Positions 36,230 to 45,554 of a stretch of DNA of 64,000 nucleotides are shown piece by piece. This DNA comes from Flavobacterium haoranii. Lineage in GTDB: Bacteria; Bacteroidota; Bacteroidia; Flavobacteriales; Flavobacteriaceae. Each line of letters starts with the position of its first letter. Position 1 is the stretch's first letter. The position numbers and the translations under genes were made by a program. A model generated the notes under the pieces. The model made no database searches. It was not told where the DNA came from and worked only from the letters and a program-made list of their open reading frames with translations. The stretch lies in NCBI RefSeq assembly GCF_009363055.1, contig NZ_CP045292.1, positions 1,922,001 to 1,986,000 on the forward strand, written 5' to 3'.

Positions 36230-36547
36230 TTACAACAATGCATCAATTGCATCTGTGTAAGTCTTTTTAGGAGCAACACCAACCTGTCTTCCTACTACTT
36301 CTCCATTTTGAAAAACTAATACTGTAGGAATGTTACGAACTCCATATTTTGCAGCAAATTCTTGGTTCGCATCAACGTCAACTTTACCAACTACTGCTTT
36401 CCCTTCATATTCTGAAGAAATTTCGTCGATAACTGGACCAACCATTCTACATGGACCACACCAAGCTGCCCAAAAATCTACTACTACTGGTTTATCTGAC
36501 TTTAATACTACTTCCTCAAAAGTAGCATCTGTTATTGCTAATGCCAT
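36230..36547 (-). CDS. trxA: Thioredoxin
   Basis: 105-residue thioredoxin. The redox-active WCGPC is in DFWAAWCGPCRMVGPVIDE, followed by KVDVDANQEFAAKYGVRNIPT with the cis-Pro, and the final FQNGEVVGRQVGVAPK. Reduces protein disulfides in the cytoplasm using thioredoxin reductase. A -7 box lies at 36583-36590. Confidence 0.97.
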   Translation of the reverse strand: MALAITDATFEEVVLKSDKPVVVDFWAAWCGPCRMVGPVIDEISSEYEGKAVVGKVDVDANQEFAAKYGVRNIPTVLVFQNGEVVGRQVGVAPKKTYTDAIDALL

Positions 36548-36582
36548 ATCTTTTCGTTTAATCTTGTTTATTTATTACAATA

Positions 36583-36590
36583 CAAATTTA
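36583..36590 (-). promoter_or_regulatory. -7 box TAAATTTG for trxA
   Basis: Minus-strand TAAATTTG, 36 bp upstream of the trxA start at 36547. Confidence 0.6.
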
Positions 36591-36662
36591 ATTATTTATT
36601 TTGAATAGAAAATGTTAGCTAAATTACTTTTTGCTATATAACAATAGTTTTAATTGATGCAA

Positions 36663-39600
36663 TTAATTCAATTTAAAGTTAATTTGTCTATTTTCTAACT
36701 CTTGCAACAACTCGTTTGAAATTTTAATTTTCATTTTACGACTTGGCATACTTAATTTTGTTACCACTTGAACTTGTTCCACTTCAGTAACCATTGGTTC
36801 CACCTCAACTTCAATATTTTCCTCATCATCTTCTGTTTCTAAAGTTTCAACCGTAGCTTCTGAAACAACTTGTTTCATTACTTTTTCAAGTTCCAAAACT
36901 TCAATCGTAACTTGATGATCACCTTTTTCTTTTTGGAACAAATCGAATAACGATTGAATCAAATTTTCACTCAATTCGGTAATATTAAATTGTAACACTA
37001 GTTTTTTTGCAAAAGAAGGTAAAACATCTTGTAGCATTTTTACATCTAAAAACTGAATTTTAGGATCGCTTCGTTTTCCTTCTGCATTTACCCAACCCTC
37101 TTTTACAACAAATTTTAAAAAAGTAAAATTATTTTGAATCAAGAAATGACGGAACTTTAAATATTCTTCACCGAAAATTCTGAATTCATAACTTTCGTCA
37201 TAACCTTCTAATGTAAACATTCCCCAACCTTTTCCATTTTTGGCTGTTCGATGCTCAACTTTAGTAATGATTCCACCAACTGAAACATTTTTACCGATAA
37301 AAGAATTTAAGTCATTTAAATGCTCTAATTTGGTGTTACAGAAATATTTCATTTCATATTTATAATCATCTAGCGGATGACCCGAAATATAAATTCCGAC
37401 AACTTCTTTTTCTTGTGCCAATTTTTCCATAGTACTCCATTCCTCACAAGGCGGAACAACAGGCTCTGGAATTTGAACTTCAGAAGCATCTCCAAACAAA
37501 CTTACTTGAGCAGAATTTTCATTTTCTTGAAATTTAGAACCGTAGCGCATAGCCTTTTCCAAGAAAGTTATTCCATCACCCTCATCATGAAAATATTGCG
37601 CCCGATGTGTGTCTCCAAAACCATCAAAACCTCCTGCTAATGCCAAGTTTTCAAAAGCTTTTTTATTGGCCGCTCGTAAATCAATTCTTTTCGCTAAATC
37701 GAAAATGGATTTATATTTTCCGTCTTTTCTATTCTCTACGATAGTATCAACCGCTCCTTGTCCAACACCTTTAATCGCTCCCATTCCAAAACGAACTGCG
37801 TAATCTTCATTTACCGTAAATTTGTAGTACGATTCGTTTACATCTGGACCTAAAACTTTTAATCCCATTCGCTTACATTCTTCCATAAAGAACGAAACTT
37901 GCTTGATGTCGTTCATGTTATTAGAAAGAACAGCCGCCATATATTCTGCAGGATAATGCGCTTTCAAATAAGCTGTTTGATAAGCAATCCAAGCATAACA
38001 AGTCGAGTGTGATTTATTGAAGGCATAACTCGCAAATGCTTCCCAGTCTTTCCAAATTTTCTCTAAAACAGTTGCATCATGACCTTTAGCAGAAGCTTGT
38101 TCGACAAACTTTGGTTTCATTTTATCCAAAACGTCTTTTTGCTTCTTACCCATTGCTTTACGTAAAACATCGGCTTCACCTTTTGTAAATCCGGCTAATT
38201 TTTGAGAAAGTAGCATTACCTGCTCTTGATAAACCGTAATTCCGTAGGTTTCTGCTAAATATTCTTCACAAGCATCTAAATCATAAGTAATTGGTTCTTC
38301 ACCGTTTTTTCTACGAATGAACGAAGGAATATATTCTAACGGACCAGGTCGATAAAGCGCATTCATCGCAATTAAATCTCCAAAAACCGTAGGCTTTAGT
38401 TCCTTCATGTATTTTTGCATTCCGGGTGATTCGTATTGGAATATACCAACGGTTTCTCCTCTCTGGAACAACTCATACGTTTCTTTATCGTCAATTGGAA
38501 AATTATCAGGATCAAGTTCAATTCCTGTTCGATATTTTACAAGCTTAACCGTATCTTTAATCAAGGTTAGGGTCTTCAGACCCAAGAAGTCCATTTTTAG
38601 TAATCCCGCACTTTCGGCAACTGAGTTATCAAATTGGGTCACATATAAGTCAGAATCTTTTGCTGTTCTAACTGGAACATAATTGGTGATATCAGAAGGC
38701 GTGATGATTACACCACATGCGTGAATTCCAGTATTACGAAGCGAACCTTCCAAAACCTTAGCTTGCTGAATAGTTTCTCCAGCTAAGTCTTCGGAATTTG
38801 CAATTTCAATTAATTCTTTAACGCGATCAAATTCTTCAGAACGAAGTGCTTTTTTAACTTCTGCTTCTTCTTCTTTTAAAAAACGAGCCAAATTCCATTT
38901 TGAAGGCATCATTCCTGGAATTAACTTCGCAATTCTGTCGGCTTCAAACAAAGGCAAATCAAGTACACGTGCGGTATCACGAATAGCCGATTTGGTAGCC
39001 ATTTTACCATAGGTAATAATTTGTGCTACCTGATTAGCTCCATATTTATTGATTACATAATCCATTACCCTACTTCGGCCTTCATCATCAAAGTCAATAT
39101 CAATATCGGGCATCGATACACGATCAGGATTTAAGAAACGCTCAAAAAGTAAATCGTATTTAATTGGGTCGATATTTGTAATTCCTAAACAATAGGCAAC
39201 TGCTGAACCTGCTGCTGAACCACGACCAGGACCAACTGAAACATCCATTTTACGAGCTTCAGCAATGAAATCTTGTACAATTAAGAAATAACCTGGATAA
39301 CCTGAGTTTGAAATCGTTAATAATTCAAAATCTAATCGTTCTTGAATTTCAGGCGTAATTTCGCCATATCTTCGTTTTGCACCTTCCATTGTAAGATGAC
39401 GTAAATAGGCGTTTTCACCTCGCACTCCACCATCAACAGCATCTTCTGGATTTACAAATTCTTCAGGAATATCATATTTTGGAAGTAAAACATCTCGATA
39501 AAGTGAATAGGTTTCTACTTTATCAATGATTTCTTGAATGTTGATAATGGCATCTGGTAAATCGGAAAAAAGTTGTTTCATTTCTTCTTCCGACTTATAA

Positions 39601-41171
39601 TAATACTCTTGATTAGGTAATCCGTAGCGATAACCACGACCACGACCAATTGGAGTAGCTTGTTTTTCACCATCTTTTACACACAATAAAATATCGTGCG
39701 CATTTGCATCTTCTTTATCGAGATAATAGGTATTGTTGGTTGCAATTAGCTTTACATTATGTTTTTTTGCAAAAGAAATTAATGTTTGGTTGACACGATT
39801 TTCATCTTCTTGATTGTGTCGCATGATTTCCAAGTAGAAATCTTCTCCAAACTGTTCTTTCCACCAAAGCAAAGCTTCTTCTGCTTGATTTTCACCGATG
39901 TTTAATATTTTACTTGGAACTTCACCATATAAATTCCCAGACAAAATCATCACGTCTTCTTTGTATTGCTCAACAATTGCTCTATCAATCCTTGGCACAT
40001 AATAAAAACCATCGGTATAAGCAATGGAGGTCATTTTAGCCAAGTTGTGATAGCCATTTTTATTTTTAGCTAAAAACACAATTTGGTAACCATTATCTTT
40101 TTTAGTTCGATCTAAATGATTATCACAAACATACAATTCGCATCCAACAATAGGTTTTATTTCAACTTCTGTTGGTTCTTCCCCAGCTTCAATAGCTGCT
40201 TCATTTTTAGCTTTTGCCGCTTTATTATGATTCATTACTGCACTCACGAAGTGAAATGCTCCCATCATGTTTTCAGTGTCAGTTAATGCTACAGCTGGCA
40301 TTTTGTGTTTTGCAGTAGCTGCAACCAAACCAGGAATTGAAATGGTTGATTGTAAAACCGAAAATTGAGAATGGTTATGTAAATGTGCGAATTTTGCTAA
40401 GCCTAAATCTTTTTTATCCGATTCAGAAACAGTCGTTTGTTGATTTTCCTGCTCAATTTTTTGAAATCTGCGTCTAATTTCATCAGAAGCAGCTTTTAAA
40501 TTGATATGCTTTAAACCAATTAATTGAATTTCTCTCGGATTGTTTTCTCTAAATCGAGTAAAATAATCAGGTGTTACATCAAGTTCTTCTTTTGTAAAAA
40601 CTTCGCGTTTGATTAACTCTAAAAAACAACGCGTTGTTGCTTCCACGTCGGCAGTTGCATTGTGTGCTTCAGCAAAAGGCTGATTAAAAAGATACTGATG
40701 TAATTCGGTTAGTGTAGGTAACTTAAATTTTCCACCTCGACCACCAGGCAATTTTAATAGCTCGGCAGTAGTTTCGGTACATGTATCTAAAACGGGTAAT
40801 TGCGACAAGTCGGTTGTAATGCCTAAACGATGGAATTCACAACCCATAATGTTGACATCGAAACCAACATTTTGTCCAACAACATATTTTGCTTTTGATA
40901 AGGCAATATTGAACTTCTCTAAAACTTCAGACAAGACAATTCCTTGTTCTTGGGCAAGTTCCGTTGAAATACCGTGAATTCGTTCCGCATCATAAGGAAT
41001 ATTAAACCCTTCTGGTTGTACTAAATAATCTTGATGTTCGATAAGATTTCCCATCTCGTCGTGTAATTGCCAAGCAATTTGAATACAACGTGGCCAGTTG
41101 TCGGTATCTGTAATTGGAGCCGACCAGCTCTTAGGCAATCCAGTAGTTTCGGTATCAAAAATTAAATACAT
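36663..41171 (-). CDS. dnaE: DNA polymerase III alpha subunit with fused N-terminal proofreading exonuclease
   Basis: 1502-residue replicative polymerase. Residues 1-190 form a DnaQ-like DEDDh exonuclease (Asp6, Glu8 in FDTETTG; Asp105 in GQNVGFD; His170 and Asp175 in HNATADVE). The PHP domain follows (HLHNHSQFS at 263-271) but reads TDTEN at 297-301 where active PHP domains have TDHGN. The polymerase core has PDIDIDFDDEGR and LKMDFLGLKTL, the catalytic acids. The helix-hairpin-helix and OB-fold (GGIITKVEHRTAKNGKGWG) are near the C-terminus, followed by an acidic tail. Proofreading is thus carried in cis. Promoter box at 41227-41234. Confidence 0.96.
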   Translation of the reverse strand: MYLIFDTETTGLPKSWSAPITDTDNWPRCIQIAWQLHDEMGNLIEHQDYLVQPEGFNIPYDAERIHGISTELAQEQGIVLSEVLEKFNIALSKAKYVVGQNVGFDVNIMGCEFHRLGITTDLSQLPVLDTCTETTAELLKLPGGRGGKFKLPTLTELHQYLFNQPFAEAHNATADVEATTRCFLELIKREVFTKEELDVTPDYFTRFRENNPREIQLIGLKHINLKAASDEIRRRFQKIEQENQQTTVSESDKKDLGLAKFAHLHNHSQFSVLQSTISIPGLVAATAKHKMPAVALTDTENMMGAFHFVSAVMNHNKAAKAKNEAAIEAGEEPTEVEIKPIVGCELYVCDNHLDRTKKDNGYQIVFLAKNKNGYHNLAKMTSIAYTDGFYYVPRIDRAIVEQYKEDVMILSGNLYGEVPSKILNIGENQAEEALLWWKEQFGEDFYLEIMRHNQEDENRVNQTLISFAKKHNVKLIATNNTYYLDKEDANAHDILLCVKDGEKQATPIGRGRGYRYGLPNQEYYYKSEEEMKQLFSDLPDAIINIQEIIDKVETYSLYRDVLLPKYDIPEEFVNPEDAVDGGVRGENAYLRHLTMEGAKRRYGEITPEIQERLDFELLTISNSGYPGYFLIVQDFIAEARKMDVSVGPGRGSAAGSAVAYCLGITNIDPIKYDLLFERFLNPDRVSMPDIDIDFDDEGRSRVMDYVINKYGANQVAQIITYGKMATKSAIRDTARVLDLPLFEADRIAKLIPGMMPSKWNLARFLKEEEAEVKKALRSEEFDRVKELIEIANSEDLAGETIQQAKVLEGSLRNTGIHACGVIITPSDITNYVPVRTAKDSDLYVTQFDNSVAESAGLLKMDFLGLKTLTLIKDTVKLVKYRTGIELDPDNFPIDDKETYELFQRGETVGIFQYESPGMQKYMKELKPTVFGDLIAMNALYRPGPLEYIPSFIRRKNGEEPITYDLDACEEYLAETYGITVYQEQVMLLSQKLAGFTKGEADVLRKAMGKKQKDVLDKMKPKFVEQASAKGHDATVLEKIWKDWEAFASYAFNKSHSTCYAWIAYQTAYLKAHYPAEYMAAVLSNNMNDIKQVSFFMEECKRMGLKVLGPDVNESYYKFTVNEDYAVRFGMGAIKGVGQGAVDTIVENRKDGKYKSIFDLAKRIDLRAANKKAFENLALAGGFDGFGDTHRAQYFHDEGDGITFLEKAMRYGSKFQENENSAQVSLFGDASEVQIPEPVVPPCEEWSTMEKLAQEKEVVGIYISGHPLDDYKYEMKYFCNTKLEHLNDLNSFIGKNVSVGGIITKVEHRTAKNGKGWGMFTLEGYDESYEFRIFGEEYLKFRHFLIQNNFTFLKFVVKEGWVNAEGKRSDPKIQFLDVKMLQDVLPSFAKKLVLQFNITELSENLIQSLFDLFQKEKGDHQVTIEVLELEKVMKQVVSEATVETLETEDDEENIEVEVEPMVTEVEQVQVVTKLSMPSRKMKIKISNELLQELENRQINFKLN

Positions 41172-41226
41172 AACGCAGTAAATTCCAAATGGTTAAATTA
41201 AAAATCTTAAGAGATTAGATTTTCTT

Positions 41227-41234
41227 CAAAAATA
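41227..41234 (-). promoter_or_regulatory. -7 box TATTTTTG for dnaE
   Basis: Minus-strand TATTTTTG, 56 bp upstream of the dnaE start. Confidence 0.5.
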
Positions 41235-41276
41235 CATTTTATAAAATTGAAATTCAATTTAAGTTATCAACAGAAA

Positions 41277-41307
41277 CAAAAAAACCATCTCTTTGAGATG
41301 GTTTTTA
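41277..41307. terminator. Terminator of the lipoprotein gene
   Basis: AAAACCATCTC-TTT-GAGATGGTTTTT hairpin between the lipoprotein gene (minus strand) and dnaE. Confidence 0.85.
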
Positions 41308-41326
41308 GTATATTAAATTTGCTCTT

Positions 41327-42034
41327 TTAATATTGTACTATTGGAATTCTATAAAATATACCTTCAGAAATTGTTACTGTATTTCCTTCAGAATCTGATG
41401 CAGTAAATTTGAAAGTCCCTGTTAAAGTATTTCCATCTACACTTTCGATCTTAACTTCACCATTACTATTTTGAGTACTCAAAATTTTAACTTGAGCATT
41501 TGAATTACCGCCAGTTACCTTAACTACATCTCCTGCTTTATAATTATCACCTCTAGAAACAATATCAGCGGCAGTAATTCTACCATTAGTATTTACTTGA
41601 GTAGCTAATCTTAAACCTGCACCAGGATTTAATTGTGGATTATCAAAAAAAGTAGTTGCACTGTTGCTTAATACATAACCAATACCTCCATTAACTATAC
41701 TAACTTTAAAAGCTGGCCCATAAACAATACTTGTTTCAAAGTCTTCAACAACTTCTTCATCATCATAATAATAACTAGCAAAGTTATCTTGATTAGTTGT
41801 ACCTAAATTATAAGTTCCGGCATTTGTTGATGTCGTTCCTAATGTTACCTCTTCATAAGGAGTGTAAGCAGTAATCGTGAAACCACCACTACCATTTGAA
41901 CGCGCTTCAGCATAATCGGCTCTCCAATAATTATTATTTAATTTACCTTGAAAAGACGGATTATTATCTTTTAAATCTTGAGTACAAGATTGAAAAAACA
42001 AAGCAATACCTACTATAGCTAAAATTTTCTTCAT
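41327..42034 (-). CDS. Hypothetical lipoprotein (DUF6252-like)
   Basis: 235-residue lipoprotein with lipobox FFQSC (Cys17). N-terminal part (NPSFQGKLNNNYWRADYAEA, later FTITAYTPYEEVTLG) and the C-terminal TLTGTFKFTASDSEGNTVTI fit small flavobacterial DUF6252-type envelope proteins. A middle segment (GGIGYVLSN, NGRITAADIVSRGDNYKAGD, VVKVTGGNSNAQVKI) is a Gly-rich beta repeat of the sort found in tail-fibre or surface proteins and seems inserted. Function unknown. Promoter box TATTTTTG at 42064-42071. Confidence 0.65.
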   Translation of the reverse strand: MKKILAIVGIALFFQSCTQDLKDNNPSFQGKLNNNYWRADYAEARSNGSGGFTITAYTPYEEVTLGTTSTNAGTYNLGTTNQDNFASYYYDDEEVVEDFETSIVYGPAFKVSIVNGGIGYVLSNSATTFFDNPQLNPGAGLRLATQVNTNGRITAADIVSRGDNYKAGDVVKVTGGNSNAQVKILSTQNSNGEVKIESVDGNTLTGTFKFTASDSEGNTVTISEGIFYRIPIVQY

Positions 42035-42063
42035 GTTGTGTTTGCTAAAATTTTTATGGAAAA

Positions 42064-42071
42064 CAAAAATA
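42064..42071 (-). promoter_or_regulatory. -7 box TATTTTTG for the lipoprotein gene
   Basis: Minus-strand match to TAnnTTTG, 30 bp upstream of the start at 42034. Confidence 0.5.
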
Positions 42072-42145
42072 AATGTTTTATTCTAAAAAACTACCACCTT
42101 GTATAAAATATTTACACTTATATTTTATTGTATTACAAAGTTTTG

Positions 42146-42153
42146 TATATTTG
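42146..42153 (+). promoter_or_regulatory. -7 box TATATTTG for the rpsP-rimM operon
   Basis: TATATTTGC, with a TTG about 15 bp upstream, in the leader of rpsP. Confidence 0.7.
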
Positions 42154-42166
42154 CACCCTCAATAAC

Positions 42167-42181
42167 CGAGGTCGGGAACCT
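42167..42181 (+). promoter_or_regulatory. Small hairpin in the rpsP leader
   Basis: GAGGT-CGGGA-ACCTC lies 20 bp before the rpsP start at 42202, where a protein-binding leader could act. Short, so tentative. Confidence 0.35.
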
Positions 42182-42201
42182 CAAATTTAATCAAAAAGAT
42201 T

Positions 42202-42738
42202 ATGCCTGTAAAAATTAGATTACAAAGACACGGTAAAAAAGGAAAGCCTTTTTTCTGGATTGTAGCTGCGGATTCTCGCGCTAAAAGAGATGGTAAATTC
42301 CTTGAAAAATTAGGAACTTATAATCCAAACACTAACCCAGCAACTATCGATTTAAACTTAGATAGCGCTGTACAATGGTTACACAATGGTGCTCAACCAA
42401 CTGACACTGCAAGAGCAATTTTATCTTACAAAGGTGCTTTATTAAAACACCACTTAGATGGAGGAGTTCGTAAAGGTGCTTTAACTCAAGAACAAGCTGA
42501 TGCTAAATTAGCTACTTGGTTAGATGAAAAAGCTGGTAAAGTTACTGCTAAAAAAGATGGTTTAGCTAATGCTAAAGATGAAGCTAAAGCTAAAGCTTTA
42601 AAAGCTGAAAAAGAGTACAACGAAAAGCGTGCTGCTGCAAAAGTAGAAGAGCCTGCTGTTGAAGAAGTTGCTGAAGAGGCTGCTACTGAAGAAGCTCCAG
42701 CTGTTGAAGAAAACAACAACGAAGAAACTGAAGCATAA
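42202..42738 (+). CDS. rpsP: 30S ribosomal protein S16, with long C-terminal tail
   Basis: 178-residue S16. The core (PVKIRLQRHGKKGKPFFWIV, AADSRAKRDGKFLEKLGTYN, NGAQPTDTARAILSYKGALL) covers the first ~85 residues, the full length in many bacteria. The rest is a charged Lys/Ala helix and a Glu-rich tail, as is usual in Bacteroidota. rimM, needed for 30S maturation, follows 13 bp downstream, the classic pairing. Confidence 0.96.
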   Translation: MPVKIRLQRHGKKGKPFFWIVAADSRAKRDGKFLEKLGTYNPNTNPATIDLNLDSAVQWLHNGAQPTDTARAILSYKGALLKHHLDGGVRKGALTQEQADAKLATWLDEKAGKVTAKKDGLANAKDEAKAKALKAEKEYNEKRAAAKVEEPAVEEVAEEAATEEAPAVEENNNEETEA

Positions 42739-42751
42739 TAAATAGCGATTG

Positions 42752-43279
42752 ATGCGTAAAAAGGATTGTTTTTATTTAGGCAAAATCGCGAAAAAATTCA
42801 GTTTTAAGGGTGAAGTATTGATTTATTTGGACACAGATGAACCCGAAGTTTATGAAAATATGGAATCGGTTTTTGTTGAGTTAAACAAAAACTTGGTTCC
42901 ATTTTTTATTGAAAAAAGTCAGTTACATAAAGGTGATTTTTTAAGAACTAAATTTGAAGACATCGACTCGGAAGAAGATGCTGATGAAATTATAGGTTGT
43001 GAAGTTTATTTACCACTTTCTCTTTTACCGAAACTGGAGGGGAATAAATTTTATTATCACGAAATTGAAGGTTTTGAAGTAAAAGATACTCGTCTTGGAA
43101 CTATTGGAACTATTGTTAGAATAAATGATAGTAATGCGCAACCACTTTTTGAAATTGATTACAAAGGAACTGAAATATTAGTTCCAATGATTGACCATTT
43201 TATTATTGAAGTCAATCGAAAAGATAAAAAACTAGTCTTAACTACTCCAGAAGGTTTGGTTGATTTGTATTTGCAATAG
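42752..43279 (+). CDS. rimM: Ribosome maturation factor RimM
   Basis: 175-residue RimM. It binds S19 and helps 3' domain assembly of the 30S subunit. N-terminal RimM barrel: CFYLGKIAKKFSFKGEVLIY; C-terminal PRC barrel: GTIGTIVRINDSNAQPLFEI and EILVPMIDHFIIEVN. The ATG at 42752 is preferred to the TTG one codon earlier. Lies in the rpsP operon. Confidence 0.93.
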   Translation: MRKKDCFYLGKIAKKFSFKGEVLIYLDTDEPEVYENMESVFVELNKNLVPFFIEKSQLHKGDFLRTKFEDIDSEEDADEIIGCEVYLPLSLLPKLEGNKFYYHEIEGFEVKDTRLGTIGTIVRINDSNAQPLFEIDYKGTEILVPMIDHFIIEVNRKDKKLVLTTPEGLVDLYLQ

Positions 43280-43347
43280 TCGACAGTTGCAGTCAAAATT
43301 TACAGATTACAGTTTTTTTAATTGTTTAAATTCAATCCTTTTTCATT

Positions 43348-44052
43348 TTGTTCAAATTCAAGCAATTTCACGTTAATCAAGATCGTTGTGCTATGAAAAT
43401 TGGCACTGATGGTGTTTTGCTTGGTGCTTGGACTCCGTTAATTAACAATCCTTGTAATGTTTTAGATATTGGTGCTGGAACTGGAATTTTGTCTTTAATG
43501 TTAGCCCAAAGAAGTAACGCTGAACAAATCGATGCTATTGAAATTAACGAAGATGCTTACGAACAATGCGTTGAGAATTTTGAAGCTTCGCCTTGGGGCG
43601 ATAAATTATTTTGTTTTCATGCGGGTTTGGATGAATTTGTAGATGAACCTGAAGATGAATATGATTTAATTATTTCCAATCCGCCTTTTTATACTGATGA
43701 TTATAAATCTGATAATACTTCGAGAGATTTAGCACGTTTTGAGAACGCTTTGCCTTTTGAAGAATTGATTGAAGCGGCTGCTTTACTACTTTCGGATAAC
43801 GGAATTTTCTCGGTGATTATTCCTTATAAAGAAGAAGAGCGATTTGTTGCTATGTGTAAAGAATTGGATTTATTCCCTTTAAAAATTACTCGTGTAAAAG
43901 GCACGACAACATCGGAAATTAAAAGAAGTTTATTAGCTTTTTGCCGAATGGAGCAAACTCCTTTAATTGATGAGTTAGTTATTGAAATTTCTAGACATAA
44001 TTATACTCCTGAATACATCGAATTAACGAAAGAGTTCTATTTGAAGATGTAA
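43348..44052 (+). CDS. trmN6: tRNA1(Val) (adenine(37)-N6)-methyltransferase
   Basis: 234-residue SAM-dependent methyltransferase of the TrmN6/YfiC family. It would methylate N6 of A37 in tRNA-Val. Motif I is VLDIGAGTGILSL; the base-flipping NPPF motif is in DLIISNPPFY; FHVNQDRCAMKIGTDGVLLG is the family opening. Translation starts at the TTG at 43348, since that opening begins directly after it. Downstream of rimM with a 68-bp gap. Confidence 0.88.
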   Translation: MFKFKQFHVNQDRCAMKIGTDGVLLGAWTPLINNPCNVLDIGAGTGILSLMLAQRSNAEQIDAIEINEDAYEQCVENFEASPWGDKLFCFHAGLDEFVDEPEDEYDLIISNPPFYTDDYKSDNTSRDLARFENALPFEELIEAAALLLSDNGIFSVIIPYKEEERFVAMCKELDLFPLKITRVKGTTTSEIKRSLLAFCRMEQTPLIDELVIEISRHNYTPEYIELTKEFYLKM

Positions 44053-44135
44053 CGCTAGCCCAGATTGAGCAATTTGCTGGAGCTCTTTTTAAAAAAAGCG
44101 ACTTGCGAAAGCTGGATAAAGCTTCAAAAATAAAA
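44053..44135. repeat. Intergenic palindromic repeat element
   Basis: The 199-bp gap holds CGCTAGCCCAGATTGAGCAA, GGAGCTCTTTTTAAAAAAAG and CGACTTGCGAAAGCTGGATA, arranged as a partly self-complementary unit. It differs in sequence from the CTTCGACAAGCTC family and is a second repeat type. A -7 box for the next gene lies beyond it at 44177-44184. Confidence 0.45.
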
Positions 44136-44176
44136 AAATATAACATTTGTTGGGTAATTTGTTAAAAATGTTTCTG

Positions 44177-44184
44177 TAATTTTG
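44177..44184 (+). promoter_or_regulatory. -7 box TAATTTTG for the acyl-CoA dehydrogenase
   Basis: TAATTTTGC matches TAnnTTTG, about 68 bp upstream of the start at 44252. Confidence 0.55.
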
Positions 44185-44251
44185 CAAACGATTTCGTAGT
44201 TAGCTTAATCTAATTACTTATCACTTTTTACTAATCACTTTTTAAAAAAAT

Positions 44252-45430
44252 ATGAGACCAGACTTATTTCAATCTCCAGATTATTATTTATTAGACGAAT
44301 TATTATCTGACGAACATAAAATGGTGCGTGATGCTGCACGTGCTTGGGTAAAAAAAGAAGTTTCTCCAATTATTGAAGAATACGCGCAAAGAGCAGAATT
44401 TCCAAAACAAATTGTAAAAGGTTTAGGAGAAATTGGTGGATTTGGTCCGTATATTCCAGTGGAATATGGTGGTGCTGGATTAGACCAAATTTCTTATGGA
44501 TTAATCATGCAAGAAATTGAAAGAGGAGATTCGGGTGTACGTTCGACATCTTCGGTTCAGTCTTCATTGGTAATGTATCCAATTTGGAAATACGGAAACG
44601 AAGAGCAAAGAATGAAATATTTACCAAAACTTGCTACTGGTGAATTCATGGGATGTTTTGGTTTAACAGAGCCAGATTACGGTTCAAATCCAGGTGGAAT
44701 GGTAACTAATTTTAAAGATATGGGTGATCATTATCTTTTAAATGGTGCTAAAATGTGGATTTCGAATGCGCCTTTTGCTGATATTGCAGTAGTTTGGGCT
44801 AAAAACGAAGAAGGAAGAATTCACGGATTAATCGTAGAAAGAGGAATGGAAGGATTCTCAACTCCAGAAACACACAATAAATGGTCGTTAAGAGCATCTG
44901 CAACTGGAGAGTTAATTTTTGACAACGTTAAAGTTCCTAAAGAAAACTTATTACCGGGAAAATCTGGATTAGGAGCACCACTAGGATGTTTAGATTCTGC
45001 TCGTTATGGTATTGCTTGGGGAGCTATTGGAGCAGCAATGGATTGTTATGATACTGCTTTACGCTATTCAAAAGAAAGAATTCAGTTTGACAAGCCAATT
45101 GGAGCAACACAATTACAACAAAAGAAATTAGCTGAAATGATTACCGAAATCACAAAAGCACAATTATTAACTTGGAGATTGGGTGTTTTAAGAAACGAAG
45201 GAAAAGCTACTTCTGCTCAAATTTCAATGGCTAAGAGAAACAACGTAGATATGGCTATTCATATTGCTCGTGAAGCTCGTCAAATGTTAGGCGGAATGGG
45301 TATTACAGGAGAATATTCTATCATGAGACACATGATGAATTTAGAATCTGTAATTACTTATGAAGGAACTCACGACATTCACTTGTTAATTACTGGTATG
45401 GACGTAACAGGTTTCCCTGCATTCAAATAA
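44252..45430 (+). CDS. gcdH: Acyl-CoA dehydrogenase (glutaryl-CoA dehydrogenase-like)
   Basis: 392-residue FAD enzyme of the acyl-CoA dehydrogenase family. The catalytic-base region reads SVITYEGTHDIHLLI, where the Glu of YEGT is the base of glutaryl-CoA dehydrogenases. Other marks: GCFGLTEPDYGSNPGGM, NGAKMWISNAPFADIAVVWA and RYSKERIQFDKPIGATQLQQ. Expected to oxidise and decarboxylate glutaryl-CoA in lysine/tryptophan degradation, with electrons to ETF; substrate by family resemblance. Monocistronic, with a terminator at 45455-45485. Confidence 0.88.
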   Translation: MRPDLFQSPDYYLLDELLSDEHKMVRDAARAWVKKEVSPIIEEYAQRAEFPKQIVKGLGEIGGFGPYIPVEYGGAGLDQISYGLIMQEIERGDSGVRSTSSVQSSLVMYPIWKYGNEEQRMKYLPKLATGEFMGCFGLTEPDYGSNPGGMVTNFKDMGDHYLLNGAKMWISNAPFADIAVVWAKNEEGRIHGLIVERGMEGFSTPETHNKWSLRASATGELIFDNVKVPKENLLPGKSGLGAPLGCLDSARYGIAWGAIGAAMDCYDTALRYSKERIQFDKPIGATQLQQKKLAEMITEITKAQLLTWRLGVLRNEGKATSAQISMAKRNNVDMAIHIAREARQMLGGMGITGEYSIMRHMMNLESVITYEGTHDIHLLITGMDVTGFPAFK

Positions 45431-45454
45431 TTGAACAATAGATAAAATTGATAC

Positions 45455-45485
45455 AAAATGCTTCTCTTTTTAGGGAAGCATTTTT
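45455..45485 (+). terminator. Terminator of the acyl-CoA dehydrogenase gene
   Basis: AAAATGCTTC-TCTTTTTAGG-GAAGCATTTTT hairpin with T tail. Confidence 0.85.
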
Positions 45486-45554
45486 ACATTTGTAATGTAT
45501 AGATTCAATCCCAAAAGAAGTTAGAAATTCGTATATAGAAATAAAAATTGCCCA

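Noticed and set aside
36330-36608. 92-codon frame antisense to trxA
   Set aside because: Entirely opposite a complete thioredoxin gene and its promoter; no support.
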